Part shown: positions 55,461 to 64,000 of the stretch, in pieces
Layout: each line of letters starts with the position of its first letter
Numbering within the stretch: the stretch's first letter is position 1
DNA from: Otis tarda
Taxonomy: Eukaryota > Chordata > Aves > Otidiformes > Otididae
Reading direction: 5' to 3'
NCBI GenBank assembly: GCA_026413225.1
Contig: CM048557.1
Span: forward strand, 496,001-560,000
DNA length: 64,000 nucleotides
Made by a program: the position numbers and the translations under genes
The notes under the pieces: generated by a model
Told to the model about the DNA's origin: nothing
The model's input: only the letters and a program-made list of their open reading frames with translations
Databases searched by the model: none

Positions 55461-57440
55461 ATCCTTATCTTCACTTACTTCAGTGTGGTGTTTTGAATGT
55501 AGCTGTATCTTTACAGTGTTTGGGAGTCCTGTTCTAGTTACACAGCTCTAAGGTTTGTATTTTCCCTCTTTAAACTACTTTGTCAAGCAAATGTTAGGCA
55601 CATAGTTCTCTTAACTGTGTTAAATATAAAAGGCTTGTGTCATACACAATTTTTTAAAATGTTGACACATTGGGTAAATTTAATACGCTTTTCTCCTAAA
55701 TCACTATCTTAAATGTATTATTAATAGATGTCAGCGATAGTACAGCAAAGCTCTGTTCAAATCTCTTCTAGCCTACAATCAGTACTGCAAAATTCAAAAG
55801 TCTGCAGTAGATTAATTACAGAATACCTGACAATAAACATGCAGATGTTTTAAATTGAGCCTAGTAACTGATACTTGATAATTTTTATGGGTTGATTTAT
55901 TTTCTAAAGGAAATTTCCTCCTTAAAGTAAGAATACATCATTAACCTCACCATATTTCATCTTTGCACATTTCTGTCAACTTCCCTTTTAATCCTTCCTT
56001 ATGTGTACTTTCTCTTGCTAATCATTTTCACTTCCTGGGCCTGAATTTGTCCATTAACTCCCTTCAAATGCTGCTCAGAAACTAAGCAGTTTGTACTTAA
56101 GCAGTTCATACTGTAGGCAGTCACACCCCTGCTGATGCTCTCTGTATTCAACACCAAGATACACGGCTGTGTCCTTCTCTGGAGTTTCAGCAACAGGACT
56201 GATGCTTGCTGTTGGCTCTGAGCAGCGCAGCTGAGAGGACGGCTCTTCAGTGGGTGCTGCAGGCTTCCAGGGAGAAGGATGACATGATTCCAAAGACAGT
56301 ATTAATAGCAGACCCAGCTATGTCTATGTAAGGGTTTTGATTTAACAGATGTGGCCAAGTTCAGGAAACACTGTTCAAACTTTGTATGTTGGTTAAGACT
56401 TCACCGTCTTCCATGACTTGGGCTACTAATTTTTTTATCTTTGATATATGATCAGCAGTGGATGAACAGTGCTTCTGAAACATCTGTGCAGAAGTGAGCT
56501 TTTGTTTCATTTTTAAAAATGTAATTGGGAAGAGCAGTACAATGCTCCATTTCTGCTCAATTCACTATTCCAAGTTTTAACCTGAATGCAGTAGTTAAAA
56601 AAAGGTTTATTAAAATTTGAGGAAAGCTTGGAAGAACTAAGGCTCTCTATATTGTTGTGGTATGGGCTATAAAAGCCAGAGTTGAGTCCCTTCAGCTGGA
56701 TTTTTCTCTTCCCTGTGCTCTATGGGACCTTCCACACACCCAGAAGCAGGAATGTGGAAAAGTTTCATTTGTCTGGTGTTGTGGCACTCTGCAATCAAGA
56801 TGTAGCTTATTTAATAACTTACGATTGTGTGTCACTGTTTGTATATTCCTGCTTTTTATAACAAGACATTCTCAGATGTTGATGCTAGAAACATAAAGCG
56901 CTTCAACATGGGTAATACCGAGTTGTAGGATTTTACAAGATATGTTAACAAGTAATCTATTAACATAAATGAGCTGGTAAACCCAGAACAGAATTTTATC
57001 TTAGGTATTTCACTGTTACTATACCTCAAACTGATTACTGTAATTTTTATTTTGGGTGAAAGTTCCCAATTAAGAAACTAGAAGGAAAACTTGAAACTAA
57101 AGAAGAAAAATTGCTCTGTTATTAGGCCTATCCAGGAATAACCTAGTTTTGCTGTTTGTATGACTGCAGGAATGTAGACTATTATCTGTAGTTTCAGGCA
57201 AAACATTTTAAATGCACTCATATGTTATGTTCAGAAGGGTCAAGTAAGCTCTACAGAGCTGGGGTATGGGGATAGCTCATGTTAACTGAGCACAGTTGGG
57301 TTCTCTTGAAAGAGTCTACCAAAATAACTGTAATACCCTTTAATTGCCTGTGAAGCTGTTGTTGGCAAGTTTCCATAAGTTTCCGTACGAAAAAAAAAAT
57401 AACGTAAGGATAAATATAAGGTTTGCTTTAAGAACAGTCC
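55461..57440. other. Intergenic between IPO7 and the next CpG island
   Basis: No gene or repeat recognised; may include the distal end of the IPO7 3' UTR up to the AATAAA at 55832. Short open frames (for example 56657-56896) have no recognisable features. Confidence 0.5.
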
Positions 57441-57469
57441 CTATCCACAAGAGCTGGACTGAAATGGCA

Positions 57470-58720
57470 GTAGATGATGAGGCTGGCGAAAGGCAGGGTG
57501 CTCGCTCCCCTCCCTAGCCGCAGCCCCTCCCCAAGGCCATCGCGCCTGGGCACCCTTCCACCAGCCTCCCTCCCTCTGGCTCCCACACTGACAAGGGACG
57601 GAGCCCCGCGCACCGCCTGCCGCAGGCCGGGGACAGCGGCGCCCAGCAGGATAGGAGGCGCCGCGGCTGAGCCAGCAGTCCCCCCTCACCGCCCCCTCCG
57701 GCCACGCCGCTCCGTCTCCGCTGTGGGAGGCCAGCCGTAATGCCAAGGGCAGCCTCCTCAGGACGCGCCCAGCCTCCCGCGCTCCCCTCCCTCCTTCCCT
57801 CCCTCCCTCCCCGCAGTTCCCGCCGAAGCACCCGCAGCGTCCCTGACCGCCGCTACCGCGGGGCGCCCTCCCTAGGAAAGGAAATGGCGCCCAAGTCCCT
57901 GGCTCCCTCGCTGACGTACAAGAGCCTAGCTCCCCGCGCTACAAAATGGCGGCAGCGGCGGCCCCGAACCCAGCATAACCGAGACGCCATGAAGCCGCGG
58001 GGCGGAGCCCCGGGCGGATAGCCAATGGGCATTGGCGCGGGTCCTGGATATGGCCAATGGCGAGCGGAGGCGGTGACGCACGGCGCGGCATGCCCAATGG
58101 GAGCGGTGGTAGCTCGGGGCGCGAGGCCCGCCCCCGTGGCTCAGGGCGGTGCTGAGGCGGGCGGGCGCTGAGGCGGCCGTTTCCTGTCCTGGTGCATGGT
58201 GGTCGGACGGAGGAATTGTTGGAAAATTTCTCGGCGAGGTTAGTATATAAATGTGTTTTTACCCAGTGTGCCTTATTCTAACCACCGCCATCTCCGGTGG
58301 GGGCCGCCGGGCTGGGCTGCCGGGCTGGGCCTCGCCCTCCGCTCCGCGCGCATGGAGGTGGCGAGGGGCAGCGAGCGGGGGCAGCCGGGCAGCGCTGGCA
58401 CCGACCGACATGAATAAAGCCGCAGCTCTGCCGCCCGCCCGCTCCGCGCGGCTCGGCCCCTCCCCCTCCCGCCGGGCCTGCCCGCGCCTGCCTGGCGGCA
58501 TCCCACACCGCAGGGCGCGCCGGGCCGGGCCGGGCCGCGGCTTCTGCCTTCCGCTTCCCACCCCAGCCTTCGGAGGGACCCTGGGCGGCCCGCCGGCCTG
58601 TTAAGCCGCTGCGTCACAAGTGGGGGCTGCCGGCGGCGGACGCGTTCTCCGCATGGCGTGGGGCGGCGGGATGCTTAGGCGCTCCGTGGCCGGCTCCCGC
58701 CCCGGGGCGCCCGACGGTCG
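57470..58720 (+). promoter_or_regulatory. ZNF143: CpG-island promoter, probably ZNF143
   Basis: About 1.2 kb of dense CpG. Elements in order: C-rich run at 57783-57812, TGACGT CRE-like core at 57912-57917, AAAATGGCGGC (YY1-like) at 57943-57953, CCAAT at 58022, ATTGG at 58031 running into GGCGCGGG (E2F-like), CCAAT at 58054 and 58094, and TGACGCA at 58074-58080. A candidate noncoding first exon ends at 58238 before a GTTAGT donor. In human the gene downstream of IPO7 in the same orientation is ZNF143; the assignment rests on that gene order, since no ZNF143 coding exon is seen in the window. Confidence 0.55.
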
Positions 58721-61700
58721 CTGATGGCGTTCGCCGTGAATTCATTCAGTGTTCAATTTATTTTTACTTCTCCACCCCTGCCCCGTGATCTTTCAATTTT
58801 GACGGAGAGCAAACTTGCAAAGCGACACTAAAACAATTGCCTTCAGAGTTCTCGTGGCCGAACGTGCGGCTGGATAATTCGCCTTTTTTCCTGAAGTTGC
58901 TTATTTTTAACGTTGCTGTGTTGTAGTGTCATGAATGCGGCTGTTGCCATACTAACACAGGGGAAGGTCCTTGCACGGAGCTTGTAAAATCGTCTATTTT
59001 AGTTAATTTCTTTCAACTCATGAAAATACCGTGCAAAATCTTAAGCATTTTACAGCCTGCTCTCTCTTCATCGTTCCATTCAGCTTTTCTTGTCTAGAAC
59101 TTTTAATAGAACAGGATAACGAGAAGCTACTTCTACAGAATAAAGCTACCTGCAGTAACACAAAGATTTCATTTTCTTATAAGGTCTTACTTGCAGTGCT
59201 TGTTCATCAAGAAAAAAAAATTATGTAGCTTTCATGCAAGTTAAATTTTCTCTTAAGCCTACAGTTGAGCAGCTCCGGTTATGTATAAAATCTCTTAAGG
59301 GTTTGTTTTGAACTACCAAATAAATAAATTTGACATATGCGAAGTGGTACCAGTACTTTTAAGGAACATTATTCCTGTTTTCAGTGATACAGAAACTTCA
59401 ACTTTACAGTCTTTCAAAGAAAACCTTTTATCTTGTCATACAGCTTTCTTAAGATTCTGCTTCACATGTTGTAAATCTGTTATTCCTTAGAGGACTATAT
59501 GCCAAGTATTTCTGCTGTAGCTTCAAGGTGATTGTACCTGAAAAATGAAATTTGTCCTTAACAAATACCTTTTTAAGAGAAGAAGTATATGTATAGTTTA
59601 TCTCAGCTTCTTGTGTAAGTGTACTTATCATACAGCTTTAGAATGGCAGAGTACAACATAACCCTGTTTTAATGCCTTGTTTCTTTGTATTTCCTGCATC
59701 AAAGTCTTGAGGTTTCAAGCTGCTTATGTGTTAGAAGCTGCAGAATCACGGCAGAAAATAAAACTCTGGAATACGTAAATAATATATGATTGTCTTGTTA
59801 ACAGATTGCAGCTAATTGAGGTGTAAAAATATTTTAAACAGTTTTGAGAAATGTATTTCAAATTGCATATTTTGCATAAACTGTTCTTTTTATTGTAATG
59901 AAATAATGTTTCATTTCTTTTCTAGTATCCTCTCTGAGGAAGAGTTATTTTGCCTCATATTAAAGGCTGAAATAAAGCAAATGCTTAAGCAAGTGCGAAA
60001 GTTTCTTTAGCTAGAAGGTCACACGGGCTTTACTCTGTCTTCATGCCTGTGTAGCATTTGATGCTTAAACATCAAAATACTTCTGTCTTGAGCTGGCGAT
60101 CCCTTTTCTCAGAGGAGATGGGTGCAATGATTATTATAATAAAGCGATTAATATTCCCTGGTAATGGATGCCAAAATTAGGCTGTAAGTTTGTTTTTCTC
60201 TCTAGAATATCTTAAGTTACATACTGCTTCAGCTCAGCAGACTACTGCTGGCCCACATTTTGCTGCCCTGTACTATCCAGAAGAAGGGAACTGGTAGGAG
60301 TTTGATCAATGAACAGGCTTGCTGCTCCTGTGCCCACTCACAGCTATGCTTCTGGTGCATGGGCTGCCTGCAGGCTGCCTTCTCACCTATAGTGCTGCTG
60401 GATGTGCAGAGGGGTTAAGCTGAGGGTTCCTCAGCTTCAGTTTGGTCTGGTAATGGTCTCTTCCCTGGACACCATAATTTTCTGGGCATTCCTCAAAACA
60501 TCATGTGTGTGTATTTTTGCAGAAGTGGCCTTCATAAAATGTATGGGGTTTGTTTTGAAATAAAGCTAAAAAAATTACAGTTTTGAACTGCATTGATTCT
60601 CTTATGGTGTAGTTTGGCTTCATTTACAGTGTGAGATGTTGTTTTTTCCTTGCTGTTGCATCTGAGTTTTGGATTAAAACATGCTCAGCATAGGTGGAGT
60701 CTTTGAGAAACACTGTTATTAAATTCTGCGGAGTTTTTAGTTGGCACACGTGAAACTGTTTTGCAAAGCACAGGGCTCAGCTGAATTTGGATGAGTTTCC
60801 ACGCACAAAGCGAACAGCACATTCCTTATAATCAGGGCAATTCTTCCAATTTCAAGTATTGTTATGGACAGAATGGAAATACTCATGAGGAAGATACAAC
60901 TTGTTTCTGTGCTCTGGCAATCTGATTCCTTCATTACTTTTTTCCTGTATGCTTTTTGACTTGTACCCTCTTCCTTAATCACCCCCCTGACTTCTGTTTC
61001 CCACGCTATCTTTTGTGACTCCTGCTGCCTCTGACATGTGTATGTATATATATATCATAGCATCCTAGGCCGATCTTTGTTGACCTTTCCTTGGCACTAG
61101 CTTTTTTTCCTGTATCATCACATCTCTCACACATTTCTACACCTCAGCATGATGCTTTCTGCTCTTTCCGTGTTAATAGATGGGCAGCTTGTTTTTCATC
61201 TGTTTTGTGCTGCAAGGAAATTGGTGCATCTGCTAAAGAGAGCCTGAATTGCATAGCCTATTCCTGTGCCTTGTGCCACAAAATATCGCAAAAGATTGAA
61301 GAAATGTTCCTGCTTAGCTTATGGATCCCCTAAGGTGGAGCATGATCCTAACAGATGGATCCTCTTCTGGAATCTGAGAATTCAGCTTTGAAATGCAAGT
61401 TTCTGTAAATAGAGGTGTGTATAGGTATTGTTTTGAGGATGGAGTTAAGGAATCTGGGGGAGGTGCCTATCCATGGACACCACATTTCTGGGGGAGGAAG
61501 GAGAGGATGCCTTATGACCCATCATGGCACAATGGGGTTTATGGGGTTCTGCCTGTACCTTAAGTCTGCAACGATCTGCTCTTAGTTGTATTTACTTAAG
61601 GGAATACGGTTTTGATCCTCTCACTTTGTGCACTAGGAATTGTTGATAAGTTACTCCAAAAAGGAATTGGACTGAATTAGCAACTTCTTCCAGTGATTTA

Positions 61701-64000
61701 GGCTGCTAAAATTTTCTGGGTTACACTGCATTTTTAATTGTAAAGTTACTTTGCTCCACCAAGGTAGCACTTGTTAAATAAATGAAGTTCTCAGTTTCAG
61801 CAAGTTCTGCAATATTCAAAGTTGACATGAAAGTTACACTTACAACTACTTAGTGCTTCCCTCAGTCTGTATTTTATTATCTGCTGAATGTTTTCCTCTA
61901 CACACTTCTTGAGGGGGGAAATTGTGTTACCTGCTTAATGCTCTTGGACTTCATTTCTGATGGCAAACTTCTCTAGAACTGGAAGATGGTCTGTATCCAG
62001 TAGTAGTATCTGCAAATTAGTTGGTGTTGCCCATATCTTAAGTATATTCATACTCCGCTAACATGGTATTTACACAGAGTTTCTTAGAATATATTTAGAT
62101 ATACTGTTTCTCAATTTACATTTGTAATTTGTTGGTTTTTTTTTTTTTTTTGCTATTCAGGGTAAAGATTGGCAATTTATTAGGCTGCCCGGCATCGACT
62201 ACAACACTGCTGTTAGCTGTCATGGCTAACAGTGATACATCTGTAGTGTAGTTATCAGACTACTAATTAACTCATAACCACTCAAAATTCCCTGTTTTGT
62301 TGGCTGTCTCAGCGGATTTGAAAGGGCACAGCCAGGACTAATTACTTTGATGTAAATTAGACACTTTTGTTATCTCTTGACAATTAAGAGAGTTAGAAGT
62401 CTGTTTCACACAAAAGTAAAACATTGTTACAAATAGTTGGTCTCAATTTTTTTGAGATTGTTAGCCCTTAAGTATTCACCTGTTCACCAAATGTTCCTTG
62501 TTTTGTTTAAAACACTCACTGATACAAGTGAAGATTTTATGATTTGAGGATTAAGTAGCCTCCTGAAGTTCTTCAGAAGAACAACTGTATTTTTTTTTTT
62601 AACTGCAGATAGGTATTATTGCTCATTTCTAGCAGTAACTTGAATACAATTCTGACATGCATCATTTGGGTGCCTCCTTTATATAGCCAGTACTTTGTGT
62701 AGATGTGCTTTTTCTCACTTCATGATCTCCAGGGGCAAGATCCAATTGGAATGAAATCTAGTGCTTTATCTCACTAACGTGTGCTGAAAAACTATTTGGG
62801 GTTTTTTTCAGCTTTGTTAATCATGTTCTAAGTTTTTCAAGTGTAAAACAAAAAATCAGATTACCTAGCATAGGTTCACCTTTTTTCTGATCTCAGGCCC
62901 AACACTCAGTTTCTTTGAGCAAGGAAGACCATCTGAGTTCAGAAATTTACTGGCTTGTTTTGGTAGATGAGTGTACATTGTTCCTGTTGCAGTACACTTG
63001 CAATCCATTCTATGCACACACACAAGTATGCCAAATGATGCACAGGTGTTTTCACTCATATTTGAATTTGATGTTTTGGTACAAATTATATGGCCCTTTC
63101 TCATGCTAAATCTATATGGCAGTGTACTATTCTCATTAGTGCACTGATCATTGACCAGGTGCATTAGTATACTTATTTGTACTTTAATAAAGCTTTCAGA
63201 ATCCTGGTCTCTGTACCTCTGCAAATGGTGCTGTATAGATCTCAATTGCTTGTTACCTTCCGTGCAGGATTTTTTGAATCGGATCTCTTGGAAAACTCCC
63301 AAATATGTTTCAAATCTCTTGCTCAGGAAGCCATGCTGGTCACTGGGATAGTTACTTAGAAGCAGTGCTGTTTTAATAGTGCTGCCCAAGGCAGATGTGA
63401 TCATTGAACTAAGTGTTTGCTGGTGAGGTGCTTGTCCCAGAGCTGCAGCATGAGTTTAGCTTTCTGTCAGCACTTCTGACAGTTAATATACTGATGGAAC
63501 TACTCTGACCTCCATTGATTAACCAGTATTTTCTTCTTTAATATGTTCAAGAAACATGTGAAGTTAGCAGTCATATTTGGGAATTAACCTGAGTCTTCTC
63601 CACATGAGTAGGACTTATTCGTGGGTGGCTTTTTTAAGTGTCATACATTTGAAAAATCATAGTATCCTTAGCACTCCCACAGTGTGAAGTTGCACACATA
63701 TACATAATCTCATAATATTAGAGTAAGGATTTGTAAACATTGTTTATTTGCACTGGTTAATCCAATTATTTTTCTTATAAAATGCAAGTGTTGATCTCTG
63801 ACAATACTTTTAACATTCATGATTCGTAGATGGGATTAATAATGTAAAATGAATGTATGGTGATGAACTTGGGGGAAAAAGACTACTGGAACATAATGTA
63901 ATTATGTGAGAGTAAATGTGGTTCTCACTGCTCACACTGAAGTCAGAAGAGTTGTGCTTGGTTGTGCCAGCAATAAAATTGGTCTTGGGTTTTTTTTTTT
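58239..64000 (+). other. Probable first intron of downstream gene (ZNF143?)
   Basis: After the CpG island, 5.3 kb of AT-rich sequence with no zinc-finger (C2H2) coding exon or other recognisable exon on either strand. The longest open frame, 62865-63404 on the minus strand, resembles no family I know. Poly(T) runs at about 62134-62150 and at the window end. Confidence 0.45.

Noticed and set aside
62865-63404. 179-aa minus-strand open frame near the window end
   Set aside because: Longest frame in the region, but I recognise no family, and AT-rich intronic context makes chance plausible.
58239-64000. ZNF143 coding exon 2
   Set aside because: Looked for the conserved N-terminal coding start and for C2H2 finger exons on the plus strand; none recognised, so the gene assignment rests on gene order only.

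Overview
The window is avian nuclear DNA. It carries CR1 LINE fragments with the bird-type 3' end, several bird-type ERV LTR families, alpharetrovirus-like ERV genes (tRNA-Trp primer binding site, avian-leukosis-like Env), and one well conserved vertebrate gene, IPO7 (importin-7), split into 25 coding exons. I cannot name the species.

Layout. 1-16 kb is intergenic and repeat-rich. Its centrepiece is a decayed 9.2-kb provirus (4461-13650) with paired LTRs, a 5-bp target duplication, a tRNA-Trp PBS, a broken gag, an integrase with its D,D-35-E residues in one frame, a remnant env and a polypurine tract. Between gag and integrase the normal pol region is missing. In its place lie (i) an intronless, sense-oriented partial copy of the host gene OPTN (optineurin, 6740-8077) and (ii) pieces of other ERVs: RT, integrase tail, alpharetrovirus-like env and foreign LTRs. 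The OPTN copy carries a 66-bp in-frame internal inversion and two nonsense codons, keeps the LC3-interacting motif, and loses the ubiquitin-binding and zinc-finger regions. This gag-host gene-pol/env order is what retroviral gene transduction produces, and it is the most unusual thing in the window.

16.0-17.2 kb is the CpG-island promoter and first exon of IPO7. 16677-52626 is the complete IPO7 coding region. Its 25 exons sum to 3117 nt (1038 aa plus stop) with consistent splice phases and one GC-AG intron. Introns hold CR1 copies, a solo LTR with target duplication (intron 8) and a 1.1-kb antisense LTR (intron 13). The 3' UTR follows, with several AATAAA signals between 53.2 and 55.9 kb.

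57.4-58.7 kb is a second CpG island with clustered CCAAT, YY1-like and CRE-like sites and a candidate noncoding first exon ending in a splice donor. By the conserved human gene order it is probably the start of ZNF143, but no ZNF143 coding exon was found before the window ends. All exon, LTR and junction coordinates were read by eye; edges of decayed repeats are approximate.
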